This document shows, one piece after another, positions 36,710 to 47,260 of a stretch of 64,000 nucleotides of DNA. Source of the stretch: an uncultured Bacteroidota bacterium (GTDB lineage Bacteria > Bacteroidota > Bacteroidia > Flavobacteriales > Flavobacteriaceae); the NCBI GenBank assembly GCA_902559035.1, contig CACEGG010000004.1:62001-126000 (forward strand). The letters run 5' to 3'. Below the pieces are notes generated by a model. That model was not told the DNA's origin and ran no database searches. It was given only the letters and a program-made list of their open reading frames with translations. Position numbers and translations under genes: made by a program. The first letter of the stretch is position 1, and the number at the start of each line of letters is the position of its first letter.

Positions 36710-39700
36710 ATGTCTAGAAAAATTGAAATTAATAAATCTCAAAAGTTTTCAAAAATATCAATAGGATTAGCATCACCTGAAACTATTTTAGGTTCCTCAA
36801 GAGGTGAAATTCTAAAACCGGAAACAATTAATTACAGAACTCATAAACCTGAAAGAGATGGTTTGTTTTGTGAAAGAATTTTTGGACCTGTTAAAGATTA
36901 TGAATGTGCTTGCGGAAAGTATAAAAGAATCCGATATAAAGGTATAATATGTGACAGATGTGGGGTAGAAGTTACAGAGAAAAAGGTAAGAAGAGATAGA
37001 GTAGGTCATATTGATTTAGTTGTTCCTGTTGCACACATTTGGTATTTCAGATCACTTCCAAATAAAATAGGTTATTTGTTAGGTCTTCCTTCGAAGAAGC
37101 TCGACATGATAATTTATTATGAAAGATATGTTGTAATTCAACCTGGTTTGGCTGTCAATGCTGAGGGAGAGCCAGTAAATAAAATGGATTTCTTAACCGA
37201 AGAGGAGTACATTACAATTACTGATAATTTAGCAACAGAAAATCAATTTTTAGATGACGAAGACCCTAACAAGTTTATTGCTAAAATGGGTGCAGAATGT
37301 TTAATTGAATTACTTTCAAGAATTGATTTAAATGAACTTTCGTATGAACTTAGACACAAAGCCAATACTGAAACTTCAAAACAAAGAAAAATGGAAGCCC
37401 TTAAAAGGCTTCAAGTTGTAGAGTCATTTAAGGAATCTAACTTAAATAGAGAGAATAAGCCAGAATGGATGGTTTTGAAAGTTATCCCTGTTATTCCACC
37501 AGAATTAAGACCTCTTGTTCCTTTGGACGGAGGCAGGTTTGCTACATCTGATTTAAATGACTTATACAGAAGAGTTATAATTAGAAACAATAGATTAAAA
37601 AGATTAGTTGAAATTAAGGCTCCTGAAGTTATTCTAAGAAACGAAAAGAGGATGCTTCAAGAATCAGTTGATTCACTTTTTGATAATACTAGAAAATCAT
37701 CAGCTGTAAAAACAGATGCTAACAGGCCACTAAAGTCTCTTTCTGATTCTCTTAAAGGAAAACAAGGTAGATTTCGTCAAAATTTATTAGGAAAAAGAGT
37801 TGATTATTCTGCTAGATCAGTTATCGTTGGTGGACCTGAACTTAAATTATTTGAGTGTGGTTTACCAAAAAATATGGCAGCTGAATTATATAAACCTTTT
37901 ATTATTAGAAAATTAATTGAAAGAGGAATTGTTAAAACTGTAAAATCAGCTAAAAAAATTATTGACAGAAGGGAACCTTTAGTATGGGATATTTTAGAAA
38001 ATGTTCTAAAAGGTCATCCTGTACTTTTAAATAGAGCTCCAACTCTACATAGGTTGGGAATTCAAGCATTTCAACCAATATTAATAGAAGGAAAAGCAAT
38101 CCAGGTTCACCCACTAGTTTGTACAGCTTTTAATGCCGATTTTGATGGTGACCAGATGGCTGTTCATCTTCCATTAGGCCCTGAAGCAATACTTGAGGCA
38201 CAACTTTTAATGTTAGCTTCACACAATATTTTAAACCCTGCAAACGGTTCTCCTATTACTGTACCTTCTCAAGATATGGTTTTAGGTTTATATTATATGA
38301 CTAAATTACTTAAGTCTACAAAAGACCACAAAGTAAAAGGGGAAGGCTTAACTTTTTATTCGTCTGAAGAAGTAAATATTGCTTACAATGAAGAAAGAGT
38401 TGATTTAAATGCAATGATTAAAATTAGAGCAAAAGATTTTGATGAATCTGGAAATTTAGTTTTCAAAATTATTGAAACAACAGTAGGACGAGTTTTATTT
38501 AATCAAGTAGTTCCTGAAAAAGCTGGTTTTATTAACGAAGTATTAACAAAAAAATCATTACGTGATATTATAGGAGATATTTTAAAATTAACTAGTGTTC
38601 CAGAAACTGCCGAGTTCTTAGACAAAATTAAATCTATGGGATTCTCTTTTGCATTTGAAGGAGGTTTATCATTTAGTTTAGGAGATATTATGATTCCGCC
38701 TGAAAAACATGAAATGATAGCTAAAGCAAATGGAGAGGTTGATGGTATAATATCCAATTATAATATGGGATTAATAACAAATAATGAACGTTATAACCAG
38801 GTGATTGATGTTTGGACTTCTGCTAATGCTACTTTAACTGAACTTGCAATGAAGCGAATTAGTGAAGATAAACAAGGTTTTAACTCTGTGTTTATGATGT
38901 TAGATTCTGGAGCAAGAGGTTCAAAAGAACAAATTCGTCAACTTACAGGGATGAGAGGTTTAATGGCTAAACCAAAAAAAGCTAGTGCAAGTGGAGGAGA
39001 AATTATTGAAAATCCTATTTTATCCAACTTCAAAGAGGGATTATCTATTTTAGAATATTTTATTTCTACTCACGGAGCAAGAAAAGGTTTAGCAGATACT
39101 GCTTTGAAAACTGCAGATGCCGGTTACTTGACAAGAAGACTTGTTGATGTTGCTCAAGATGTTATAGTAAATTACGACGATTGTAATACCCTAAGAGGAA
39201 TTGCAGTTGAGCCATTAAAAAAGAACGAAGAAATTGTTGAAAGCCTTGGTGAAAGAATTTTAGGTAGGGTTTCTTTACACGATGTGTATAATCCACATAA
39301 CGATGAATTAATTGTTAAAGCTGGCGAAGAAATTTCTGATGATATAGTCAAATCAATTGAAGCTACTCCGATTGAAAAAGTTGAAGTTAGATCTCCATTA
39401 ACTTGTGAATCTCCTAAAGGAGTTTGTGCGAAGTGTTATGGTAGAAATTTAGCTACAGGAAAGATGGTTCAAAATGGTGAAGCCGTTGGAGTTGTTGCAG
39501 CTCAATCTATTGGAGAGCCTGGAACTCAGTTAACACTAAGAACTTTCCATGTTGGTGGTATCGCAGGAAATATTTCAGAAGAAAATAGCCTTTCTGTCAG
39601 ATTTGACGGTGTTGCAGAAATAGAAGACTTAAAAGTAGTTAAGTCGAAAGATTCTGATGGAAAAAATATTAATACAGTAATCTCTAGAACATGTGAAATT

Positions 39701-41017
39701 AAAGTTTTAGACAAAAAATCTGGTGTTGTTCTTAGTACTAATATCATCCCTTATGGATCGACTATTTTAATTAAAGACGGTCAAGCTTTGAAAAAAGGTG
39801 ATGTTGTTTGTCAGTGGGATCCTTATAATGGAGTTATTATTTCTGAATTTGGAGGTAAAATTGAATATGAAAATATTGAACAAGGTATTACTTATCAAGT
39901 TGAAATTGATGAACAAACTGGTTTTAAAGAAAAAGTAATTTCTGAATCTAGAAACAAAAAAGTTGTCCCAACTCTATTGATAAATGACAGTAAAGGTAAA
40001 AATGTAAGAACATATAACCTTCCAGTTGGTGCTCACTTAATGGTCGACGATGGTGATAAAGTAGAGGCAGGTAAAATTTTAGTTAAAATTCCAAGGAAAT
40101 CTGCAAAATCTGGTGATATTACTGGTGGTTTACCTAGAGTTACTGAGTTGTTCGAAGCAAGAAATCCTTCAAATCCAGCAGTGGTAAGTGAAATTGATGG
40201 CGTAGTTAGTTTTGGTAAAATAAAAAGAGGAAATAGAGAAATAATTATTGAATCTAAAACAGGTGAGGTTAAGAAATATTTAGTAAAGTTATCTAATCAA
40301 ATCTTAGTTCAAGAAAATGATTTCGTTAAAGCTGGTATGCCTCTTTCTGATGGAGCTATTACTCCAAATGATATATTAAATATTAAAGGACCATCTGCAG
40401 TTCAACAGTATTTAGTTAATGAAGTTCAAGAAGTTTACAGATTACAAGGTGTAAAAATTAATGATAAACATTTCGAGGTTTTGATTAGACAAATGATGCA
40501 AAAGGTTAAAATTCAAGATTCTGGAGATACGACATTCCTAGAGGGTCAGTTAATTCACAAAAATGAATTTATTGCAGAAAATGATAACCTATTCAATAAG
40601 AAAATAGTTGAATCTGTCGGAGCTTCTGAAAACTTTAAAGAAGGTCAGGTAGTAAGTGCTAGAGATCTTAGAGATGAAAACTCATTGTTGAAAAGGGAAG
40701 ATAAAGAATTAGTTATGGCTAGAGATGCTGTTAATGCTACTGCAACTCCAATTTTACAAGGAATTACAAGAGCATCACTACAGACTAAATCATTTATATC
40801 TGCTGCATCTTTCCAAGAGACAACAAAGGTCTTAAATGAAGCTGCTGTTAATGGAAAAGTTGATAGTTTGAGAGGACTAAAAGAAAATGTAATAGTTGGA
40901 CATAAGATTCCAGCTGGAACAGGAAATAGAAAATTCAATGATATAATTGTTGGATATGTTGATGAATATGAGGAGCTTTTAGCGAAGAAGAATTTAACAT
41001 TTAATGAAGAAATCTAA
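36710..41017 (+). CDS. rpoC: DNA-directed RNA polymerase subunit beta'
   Basis: The 1435 aa carry the N-terminal zinc ribbon (CACGKY...CDRCGVEV), the catalytic Mg motif [15 protein letters not shown], and the second zinc site ([13 protein letters not shown]). Length is normal for Bacteroidota. The last 14 bases overlap the DUF3467 gene. Confidence 0.98.
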   Translation: MSRKIEINKSQKFSKISIGLASPETILGSSRGEILKPETINYRTHKPERDGLFCERIFGPVKDYECACGKYKRIRYKGIICDRCGVEVTEKKVRRDRVGHIDLVVPVAHIWYFRSLPNKIGYLLGLPSKKLDMIIYYERYVVIQPGLAVNAEGEPVNKMDFLTEEEYITITDNLATENQFLDDEDPNKFIAKMGAECLIELLSRIDLNELSYELRHKANTETSKQRKMEALKRLQVVESFKESNLNRENKPEWMVLKVIPVIPPELRPLVPLDGGRFATSDLNDLYRRVIIRNNRLKRLVEIKAPEVILRNEKRMLQESVDSLFDNTRKSSAVKTDANRPLKSLSDSLKGKQGRFRQNLLGKRVDYSARSVIVGGPELKLFECGLPKNMAAELYKPFIIRKLIERGIVKTVKSAKKIIDRREPLVWDILENVLKGHPVLLNRAPTLHRLGIQAFQPILIEGKAIQVHPLVCTAFNADFDGDQMAVHLPLGPEAILEAQLLMLASHNILNPANGSPITVPSQDMVLGLYYMTKLLKSTKDHKVKGEGLTFYSSEEVNIAYNEERVDLNAMIKIRAKDFDESGNLVFKIIETTVGRVLFNQVVPEKAGFINEVLTKKSLRDIIGDILKLTSVPETAEFLDKIKSMGFSFAFEGGLSFSLGDIMIPPEKHEMIAKANGEVDGIISNYNMGLITNNERYNQVIDVWTSANATLTELAMKRISEDKQGFNSVFMMLDSGARGSKEQIRQLTGMRGLMAKPKKASASGGEIIENPILSNFKEGLSILEYFISTHGARKGLADTALKTADAGYLTRRLVDVAQDVIVNYDDCNTLRGIAVEPLKKNEEIVESLGERILGRVSLHDVYNPHNDELIVKAGEEISDDIVKSIEATPIEKVEVRSPLTCESPKGVCAKCYGRNLATGKMVQNGEAVGVVAAQSIGEPGTQLTLRTFHVGGIAGNISEENSLSVRFDGVAEIEDLKVVKSKDSDGKNINTVISRTCEIKVLDKKSGVVLSTNIIPYGSTILIKDGQALKKGDVVCQWDPYNGVIISEFGGKIEYENIEQGITYQVEIDEQTGFKEKVISESRNKKVVPTLLINDSKGKNVRTYNLPVGAHLMVDDGDKVEAGKILVKIPRKSAKSGDITGGLPRVTELFEARNPSNPAVVSEIDGVVSFGKIKRGNREIIIESKTGEVKKYLVKLSNQILVQENDFVKAGMPLSDGAITPNDILNIKGPSAVQQYLVNEVQEVYRLQGVKINDKHFEVLIRQMMQKVKIQDSGDTTFLEGQLIHKNEFIAENDNLFNKKIVESVGASENFKEGQVVSARDLRDENSLLKREDKELVMARDAVNATATPILQGITRASLQTKSFISAASFQETTKVLNEAAVNGKVDSLRGLKENVIVGHKIPAGTGNRKFNDIIVGYVDEYEELLAKKNLTFNEEI

Positions 41018-41318
41018 TTCAAAAGAAAATGGTTTAAACCTTGAGCTTGATGAAAATCTTGCTCAAGGCACCTATTCAAACCTGGCTCTTATTAACCATT
41101 CTGTTTCTGAATTTGTTGTCGACTTTATTAATGTAATGCCTGGAGTCCCAAAGGCAAAAGTGAAATCTAGAATTATTTTAACTCCACAACATGCAAAACG
41201 ATTTTCAAAAGCTTTAAATGAGAATATTTCGAAGTTTGAAAGATCAAACGGTGAAATTAAAGAATACGAAAATCAAAAGCCAATTCAATTGAATTTTGGA
41301 CCTACTGGAGAAGCCTAA
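41004..41318 (+). CDS. DUF3467 protein
   Basis: A 104-aa soluble protein with the DUF3467 core ([26 protein letters not shown]...[10 protein letters not shown]). Its role is unknown. It overlaps the rpoC 3' end by 14 nt, a conserved arrangement in Bacteroidota that suggests a link to RNA polymerase expression. Its stop directly abuts the stop of convergent prfC. Confidence 0.85.
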   Translation: MKKSNSKENGLNLELDENLAQGTYSNLALINHSVSEFVVDFINVMPGVPKAKVKSRIILTPQHAKRFSKALNENISKFERSNGEIKEYENQKPIQLNFGPTGEA

Positions 41319-42905
41319 CTAGAACTCTGATTTATAGTGAAATTTTAGAGATGGGTATTTTTGTTTTGTCATTTCTAAAGTGAATGATGAATCGGCTAAA
41401 AAAACTAGTTGCCCACTTTTATCTTTTGCTAAAAATTTATTCTTAATTTTTTTGAATTCAATAAATTCAATGTTTTTATTTGAATCAGTTTCTACCCAAC
41501 AAGCTTTAAAAATATTCAAATTTTCATATGAGCATTTGGCACCATATTCATGTTCTAGTCTATATTGAATGACTTCGAATTGTAATGCCCCAACTGTTCC
41601 TATGATTTTTCTCCCATTCATTTCAAGAACAAATAATTGAGCTACACCTTCATCCATTAGCTGATCAATCCCTTTTGCAAGTTGTTTAGATTTCATTGGA
41701 TCAAGATTATTAATATACCTAAAGTGTTCAGGTGAGAAACTTGGAATACCTTTGAAGATAATCTCTTCTCCCTCAGAAAATGAATCACCTATTTTGAAAT
41801 TTCCTGAGTCATGAACACCCACAATATCACCAGGAAATGATTCGTTTACAATTTCTTTTTTTTCAGCAAAAAATGCATTAGGGCTACTGAATTTGAATTT
41901 TTTATTTGACCTAACATGATGATATGCTGTATTTCTTTTAAATTTTCCAGAAACAATTTTAATAAATGCTAATCTATCTCTATGTTTCGGATCCATATTA
42001 GCATGAATTTTAAAAATAAATCCGGTGAACTTGTTTTCACCAGGTTCTATTACTCTTTCAGAACTTATTTTATTTTTAGGCGACGGTGCAATTGATATAA
42101 AACAATCCAATAATTCTTTAACTCCAAAGTTATTAAGAGCAGATCCAAAAAATACTGGTTGTTGTTCACATTTTAAATAATCTTCTTTTGAAAAATTGGG
42201 GTATACCTCATTAATAATTTCAATTTCTTCATCTAATTTACTAGCAGCATTTTCGCCAATTAATTTTTTTACTAATGGATCATCTATTTTATTTATTTTG
42301 ACTGAGTTAGCTATTTTTTGTTTGTTTTCTTCTTCGAATAACATAAGGTTTTGCTCCCAAAGATTATAAACTCCTTGAAAATCATAGCCCATTCCAATAG
42401 GAAAACTAAGTGGGCAAACTTTAAAATTTAATTTTTTTTCTAATTCGTCTAAAAGATCAAAACCATCTTTTCCTTCTCTATCCAATTTATTTATAAACAC
42501 TATTATTGGAATTTCTCTCATTCGGCAAACTTCAACAAGTTTTTCAGTTTGTTCCTCAACTCCTTTAGCCACATCAACAACAACTATTACGCTATCTACC
42601 GCTGTTAACGTTCTAAATGTATCTTCAGCAAAATCTTTATGTCCAGGAGTATCTAGAATATTTATTTTTATTCCTTGGTAATTAAAAGCTAAAACAGAGG
42701 TAGCTACCGAAATTCCTCTTTGTTTTTCAATTTCCATAAAGTCACTGGTGGCAGACTTTTTAATCTTGTGAGATTTTACAGCACCAGCCTCTTGAATTGC
42801 TCCACCAAATAATAATAATTTTTCAGTTAGAGTAGTTTTTCCGGCATCTGGGTGTGAAATAATACCAAAAGTTCTTCTTCTAGCAATTTCCTCAGTAAAA
42901 TTCAT
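41319..42905 (-). CDS. prfC: peptide chain release factor 3
   Basis: GTPase that removes RF1/RF2 from the ribosome after termination. The 528 aa have SHPDAGKTTLTEKLL (G1), RGISVATSV (G2), DTPGHKDFAEDT (G3) and FINKLDREGKD (G4), followed by domains II and III typical of RF3 rather than EF-G. A -7 box TATTTTTG lies 14 nt before the ATG. Confidence 0.95.
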   Translation of the reverse strand: MNFTEEIARRRTFGIISHPDAGKTTLTEKLLLFGGAIQEAGAVKSHKIKKSATSDFMEIEKQRGISVATSVLAFNYQGIKINILDTPGHKDFAEDTFRTLTAVDSVIVVVDVAKGVEEQTEKLVEVCRMREIPIIVFINKLDREGKDGFDLLDELEKKLNFKVCPLSFPIGMGYDFQGVYNLWEQNLMLFEEENKQKIANSVKINKIDDPLVKKLIGENAASKLDEEIEIINEVYPNFSKEDYLKCEQQPVFFGSALNNFGVKELLDCFISIAPSPKNKISSERVIEPGENKFTGFIFKIHANMDPKHRDRLAFIKIVSGKFKRNTAYHHVRSNKKFKFSSPNAFFAEKKEIVNESFPGDIVGVHDSGNFKIGDSFSEGEEIIFKGIPSFSPEHFRYINNLDPMKSKQLAKGIDQLMDEGVAQLFVLEMNGRKIIGTVGALQFEVIQYRLEHEYGAKCSYENLNIFKACWVETDSNKNIEFIEFKKIKNKFLAKDKSGQLVFLADSSFTLEMTKQKYPSLKFHYKSEF

Positions 42906-42919
42906 AATTATATTTGATT

Positions 42920-42927
42920 CAAAAATA
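42920..42927 (-). promoter_or_regulatory. -7 promoter box for prfC
   Basis: Minus-strand TATTTTTG 14 nt before the prfC ATG. No -33 TTG box at the right distance. Confidence 0.45.
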
Positions 42928-42982
42928 CTATTGTTTTTTAAATATTGTATGGCTATTTTTTTAAAATTTGTAACTTTAAATT

Positions 42983-43513
42983 ATGAATGAAGAAATGGTT
43001 ATTCTAGTTGATGAAAATGATAATGAACTTGGTTTGATGGAAAAACTTAAAGCTCATGAAAAAGGAGTTTTACATAGAGCATTTTCAGTTTTTCTTTTAA
43101 ATAAATCAAATGAACTATTATTGCAAAAAAGAGCATTGTCTAAGTATCATTCACCTGGACTTTGGACCAATACTTGCTGTAGTCATCCAAGGGATAATGA
43201 AACTATAATAGAAGCTGCAAATAGAAGGTTGGGTGAAGAAATGGGGATAAGTAGTTCTATGAAGCCATTATTGTCGTTTATTTACAAAGCAGAATTTGAC
43301 AATGGTTTAACTGAACATGAATTAGATCATGTTGTTATTGGAAATTTCAATGGTCAACCCTCAATCAACAAAGACGAAGTGTGTGATTGGAAATGGGAAA
43401 ACATTGATTTTTTAAAGAAAGATTTAGTTGATAGACCAAGCGTTTATACTGCATGGTTTAAAATTATTTTTGAAAAATTTTATAATAGTATTAAAAATGA
43501 AAGTAACAGTTAG
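42983..43513 (+). CDS. idi: isopentenyl-diphosphate delta-isomerase (type I)
   Basis: Interconverts IPP and DMAPP for isoprenoid synthesis. The 176 aa are a NUDIX-fold enzyme with the catalytic Cys66 in TNTCCSHP, the histidine of HRAFSVFLLN, and the glutamates of EHELDHV. The next gene starts 17 nt before its stop. Confidence 0.93.
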   Translation: MNEEMVILVDENDNELGLMEKLKAHEKGVLHRAFSVFLLNKSNELLLQKRALSKYHSPGLWTNTCCSHPRDNETIIEAANRRLGEEMGISSSMKPLLSFIYKAEFDNGLTEHELDHVVIGNFNGQPSINKDEVCDWKWENIDFLKKDLVDRPSVYTAWFKIIFEKFYNSIKNESNS

Positions 43514-43907
43514 TAGAAGAGGGCATTTTAATGCAGCTCATCGTTTATATGTAAAAGATTGGTCTGAAGAAAAGAATAGTAATGTATTTGGAAAATGTAA
43601 TAACCCAAATTTTCATGGTCACAATTATGAACTTATTGTTGATGTAAAAGGTTCTGTTGATAAAGTTACAGGAATGGTAATAGATTTGAAAGACTTGAAA
43701 GATTTAATAACAAATGAAGTTGAAGATTTACTTGATCATAAAAATTTAAATCTTGATATATCTTACTTTGAAAAAGTTCTTCCAACCGCAGAAAATATTT
43801 GTATTTTCATATGGGATATTTTAAGAAAAAAAATATCAAAAGATAAAGAGCTTTCTGTAACTCTTTACGAAACACCTAGAAATTTTGTTAAATATTCTGG
43901 AAACTAA
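43497..43907 (+). CDS. queD: 6-carboxy-tetrahydropterin synthase / 6-pyruvoyl-tetrahydropterin synthase family
   Basis: A 136-aa T-fold enzyme. The zinc ligands are His15 (FNAAHR) and His40/His42 (NFHGHNY), and Cys34 in FGKCNNPN is the expected catalytic thiol. QueD acts in queuosine/deazapurine synthesis, while close relatives act in biopterin synthesis, so the exact product is uncertain. ATG 43497 gives the normal N-terminus MKVTVSRRGHFNAAHR and overlaps idi by 17 nt. Confidence 0.85.
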   Translation: MKVTVSRRGHFNAAHRLYVKDWSEEKNSNVFGKCNNPNFHGHNYELIVDVKGSVDKVTGMVIDLKDLKDLITNEVEDLLDHKNLNLDISYFEKVLPTAENICIFIWDILRKKISKDKELSVTLYETPRNFVKYSGN

Positions 43908-43919
43908 AAAATAATAATT

Positions 43920-44186
43920 ATGGCAAGCGTTAAAAATTTAAAAAAAGATTTGAATAACATTATTGGAGAAATAATTCAGAATGTAAACCTGTGGCAATTG
44001 GAAAATCCCGATGTTGATTTAAAGAAGAGTGAAAAATTAATAGATGAATGCTTTGATGCTTTTGATGCATTTATTAAAAAGATTCATAATAAAGATGTAA
44101 AAGATAAGAACAAATATTTTAAAGCTTTGAGTTTGGAACTTGCTAATGTAGCCTCAGATTTAGTTAAAAAATTTAACTCACTTTAA
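43920..44186 (+). CDS. conserved protein of unknown function
   Basis: An 88-aa, highly charged and predicted all-helical protein without signal peptide, membrane segment or known motif. A short conserved-looking stretch (DECFDAFDAFIKKIH) lies in the middle. It follows the queD-like gene after 12 nt and is probably in that operon; small proteins of this kind recur at this position in Flavobacteriia. Its last 4 bases overlap the convergent DUF4369 gene. No function can be assigned. Confidence 0.75.
   Translation: MASVKNLKKDLNNIIGEIIQNVNLWQLENPDVDLKKSEKLIDECFDAFDAFIKKIHNKDVKDKNKYFKALSLELANVASDLVKKFNSL
44162..44178. repeat. inverted repeat at the 3' end of the 88-aa gene
   Basis: AGTTAAA/TTTAACT, 7 bp with a 3-A loop, lies in the last codons; a T-rich tail starts 5 nt later on the plus strand. 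It might act as a terminator within the coding overlap of two convergent genes, but the A/T-only stem is weak. Confidence 0.3.
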
Positions 44187-44863
44187 TTTTTTTCTCTAAT
44201 AGCTTCAAACATTTTTCCGTATTTAGAAGCTAATACTTCCTCACTCATGGAACTTCTAATTGTATCTAATACGACTTTACTAGATTGAGAAAATTCATTT
44301 ATTGCTATTAATGGAGATATAAAACTATCACCATTATTAACAGCATAGTTTAAATTAAATAAGTATTGTCTTTTGTTAAGCGCTTCGATATTTTTTTGAA
44401 CAATTTTCAAACTGTCTTTTAAATTAGTTTTTGATAATTTAAATGATAATTCTATTAAGTCTAATGAGTTATTATTAAACTTCCTTATTACTTTCAAATA
44501 GTCTCTATAAATAGAATCATTTGAAGAACCACTTACATTAAAATCAGAATTAAATTTTTCCAAAGAAGTACTAATATTAATATTTCCTTTTTCAGCAAAA
44601 AATTCAATTCTTTTTTCGATGCTTGATCCATCAAGATATAAGTAGAATAGCTCAGGAGATTCTATATCATGACTTAGTATTATTGGTTTCTCATTAGTGA
44701 CAAAAATTGAATCAACGTTTATTAAAGTTGAGTCGGAAATTTTTTGTAAATAAATATTTCCTTTCTTAAAGTTTTCAATGTTAACATTAACATTCATGTT
44801 TTTGTTATCGTTTTTACAACTTAAAAACGTAATTATAAAAAGGGTTAGAATTAATTTTTTCAA
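44183..44863 (-). CDS. DUF4369 domain lipoprotein
   Basis: A 226-aa exported lipoprotein (hydrophobic N-terminus then Cys16 in FLSC). Residues 22-115 resemble DUF4369 (GNIYLQKISDSTLINVDSIFV, ESPELFYLYLDG), a domain usually fused to a thioredoxin-like domain in Bacteroidota; here no thioredoxin part or CxxC is present and no remnant is seen downstream. Short DUF4369-only proteins are known in Flavobacteriia, so it need not be a truncation. It is probably the third gene of htpG-DoxX-DUF4369. Confidence 0.72.
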   Translation of the reverse strand: MKKLILTLFIITFLSCKNDNKNMNVNVNIENFKKGNIYLQKISDSTLINVDSIFVTNEKPIILSHDIESPELFYLYLDGSSIEKRIEFFAEKGNINISTSLEKFNSDFNVSGSSNDSIYRDYLKVIRKFNNNSLDLIELSFKLSKTNLKDSLKIVQKNIEALNKRQYLFNLNYAVNNGDSFISPLIAINEFSQSSKVVLDTIRSSMSEEVLASKYGKMFEAIREKN

Positions 44864-44897
44864 AATGATTTTAATTAATTAACAAGTTTACAAAAAA

Positions 44898-45263
44898 TTA
44901 GTCAGAAGCTAATTTAATTCTATTGATCCAAGCCCAATAAATTAGTATAAATTGGAATAATGCCCTTACAACTAGTAAAGAATAGCTATAGCCCATAGTA
45001 TTCTCAGGAACCAACATGTTCAAATGGACTGACATAAATAAAATTAAAATAATTATTATTCCAGCTAAAGCAATATTCCTATATTTTTCAAATAAAACTC
45101 CAATTCCGAATGTGAATTCAAGAATCCCTGCAAATAAAATTAATTCCCAGTGAAAAGGGAAAAAATCTGGCATTATGGGTAAGTAGGATTCAGTGAAAAT
45201 AAAATGAAATATTCCATTTAAAATGTAAAAAAAACTTAGTAGAAAAAGGTTTAGTTTTTTCAT
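44898..45263 (-). CDS. DoxX-like membrane protein
   Basis: A 121-aa protein of four membrane segments with features of the DoxX/DoxD-like family (GIFHF near the N-terminus, LILFAGILEFTFGIGVLF in the middle). Function unknown. Its ATG is on the base after the htpG stop, so it is co-transcribed with the chaperone gene. Confidence 0.7.
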   Translation of the reverse strand: MKKLNLFLLSFFYILNGIFHFIFTESYLPIMPDFFPFHWELILFAGILEFTFGIGVLFEKYRNIALAGIIIILILFMSVHLNMLVPENTMGYSYSLLVVRALFQFILIYWAWINRIKLASD

Positions 45264-47138
45264 TTATTTAATTAAATCAAAACTTCTTTTTATAAATGAA
45301 GTCAATTCTTCACCCTTTAAAAGATTTTGTGAAAGTTTAGCTAAATCAAGTGATTGATTTATTAACCTTTCTTTTTTTGTTTTACTTTTTGAATTTAAAA
45401 TTTCAGAGCATATAGGGTTGTTTACATTAACAATCAAATTATACATCTCTGGCATATTACCAAACATACCATTTCCACCACTTTGTTGCATTTCTTTCAT
45501 TCTACGCATAAATTCAGGCAAAGTAATAACAAATGGAGCAGAATTACTATCAATTGCCTCTAATTGAACAGTGTATTTTTCCTTTGGGACAGTTTCTTCA
45601 ACAATATTTTTTAATTTTTCTTTTTCCTTGTCATTAAGTTTTGACACCTCTTTTTCATCTTTTTGAATTAATTTATCTACAACATCGGCGTCAACTCTGG
45701 TAAATTTAATTTTCTCGTTAGATGTCTCTAACTTCTGAATTAAATGACTTATTATTGGAGAATCCAAAAGTAAAACTTCATATCCTTTTTCCTTTGCAGA
45801 TTCTATATATGAGTGTTGATCATTAACATTAGAGGCATATAGTAAAATAAGATTTCCATCTTTATCAGTTTGAGATTTTGATACCTTGTCCTTAAGTTCC
45901 TCAAAAGTAAAAAAGCCATTGTCAACATTTGGATATAAAGCAAAATTTTGAGCTTTATCAAAAAATTTATCCTCACTTAGCATTCCATATTCAATCACAA
46001 CTTTAATATTATTCCATTTTTCTTCAAACCCATTTCTATCCTTTTTGAAAAGTGAATTTAGTTTATCAGCAACTTTTCTGGTTATGTAATTACTGATTTT
46101 TTTAACTGCTCCGTCTGCTTGCAAATAACTTCTGGAAACATTCAAAGGTATATCAGGTGAATCAATAACTCCTCTTAATAATGTTAAAAATTCTGGAACA
46201 ATTCCTTCAACATTATCAGTTACAAAAACTTGATTCTGATATAATTGAATTCTGTCCTTTTGCATGTTTATGTCATTTGAAATCTTAGGAAAATAAAGTA
46301 TTCCAGTAAGATTGAAAGGGTAATCTACATTCAAATGAATATTGAAAAGTGGTTCTTCAAATTGCATTGGATATAACTCTCTATAAAACTCTTTATAGTT
46401 TTCTTCTTTTAGATCGCTTGGTTTTTTAGTCCATGCTGGATTTGGATTATTTACAATATCATCAACAATCTCTTTTATTTCTTTTTCATCTTTACCTTTA
46501 CCAACTTTATTTGAAATTTCTTTGGTACCAAATTTAATTGGAATAGGCATAAATTTGTTGTATTTATTTAGAAGAGTTCTGATTCTTGCATCTTCAAGAA
46601 ATTCTTTTGAGTCTTTGCTGACATGAAGAATAATTTCAGATCCTCTATCTTTTTTATCGCTTTTTTTCAATGTATACTCAGGTGATCCATCACAAACCCA
46701 ATGAGCTCCAGGTTCATCCTTATAAGATTTTGTAATGATTTCAACTTTATCAGCTACCATAAAAGCAGAGTAGAAACCTAAACCAAAATGACCTATAATT
46801 CCACTATCCTTAGCACTGTCTTTATACTTTTCTAAAAATTCTTCAGCTCCTGAAAAAGCAACCTGATTAATATACTTTTTAACTTCATCGGATGTCATTC
46901 CAATCCCTTGATCAATAATATGAATCTTCTTTCCTTTTTTATCTAATTTAATTTCGATTAAAGGATTATCTATATCTATTTTATTTTCTCCAATACTACT
47001 TAAATGTTTTAATTTTAAAGTAGCGTCTGTTGCATTTGAAATAAGTTCTCTTAAAAATATTTCGTGATCACTATACAAAAACTTTTTGATTAGTGGAAAT
47101 ATATTTTCTACTGAAACATTAATTTTACCTTTAGCCAT
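45264..47138 (-). CDS. htpG: Hsp90 family chaperone HtpG
   Basis: The 624 aa have the GHKL ATPase domain (LRELISNATDA, DQGIGM, GHFGLGFYSAFMVAD), the middle domain with SRSYLQ, and the C-terminal dimerisation domain. Length and motifs are normal. No heat-shock operator is recognisable upstream; the 122-nt divergent region to the KAS III gene shows no clear consensus promoter. Confidence 0.97.
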   Translation of the reverse strand: MAKGKINVSVENIFPLIKKFLYSDHEIFLRELISNATDATLKLKHLSSIGENKIDIDNPLIEIKLDKKGKKIHIIDQGIGMTSDEVKKYINQVAFSGAEEFLEKYKDSAKDSGIIGHFGLGFYSAFMVADKVEIITKSYKDEPGAHWVCDGSPEYTLKKSDKKDRGSEIILHVSKDSKEFLEDARIRTLLNKYNKFMPIPIKFGTKEISNKVGKGKDEKEIKEIVDDIVNNPNPAWTKKPSDLKEENYKEFYRELYPMQFEEPLFNIHLNVDYPFNLTGILYFPKISNDINMQKDRIQLYQNQVFVTDNVEGIVPEFLTLLRGVIDSPDIPLNVSRSYLQADGAVKKISNYITRKVADKLNSLFKKDRNGFEEKWNNIKVVIEYGMLSEDKFFDKAQNFALYPNVDNGFFTFEELKDKVSKSQTDKDGNLILLYASNVNDQHSYIESAKEKGYEVLLLDSPIISHLIQKLETSNEKIKFTRVDADVVDKLIQKDEKEVSKLNDKEKEKLKNIVEETVPKEKYTVQLEAIDSNSAPFVITLPEFMRRMKEMQQSGGNGMFGNMPEMYNLIVNVNNPICSEILNSKSKTKKERLINQSLDLAKLSQNLLKGEELTSFIKRSFDLIK

Positions 47139-47260
47139 AATTACTTTTTTTAAATCATAAGAATCAAATCATATACCAAAAACAAGGTAGTGACAAAATG
47201 ACATTATTGGCTAAAAAATAAATACTATTATCTATATTTAGATGACATTTAAAATCAATT

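Noticed and set aside
44183-44863. DUF4369 gene as a truncated TlpA-type thioredoxin fusion
   Set aside because: No thioredoxin remnant or frameshifted continuation is found downstream, and DUF4369-only lipoproteins are known in Flavobacteriia.
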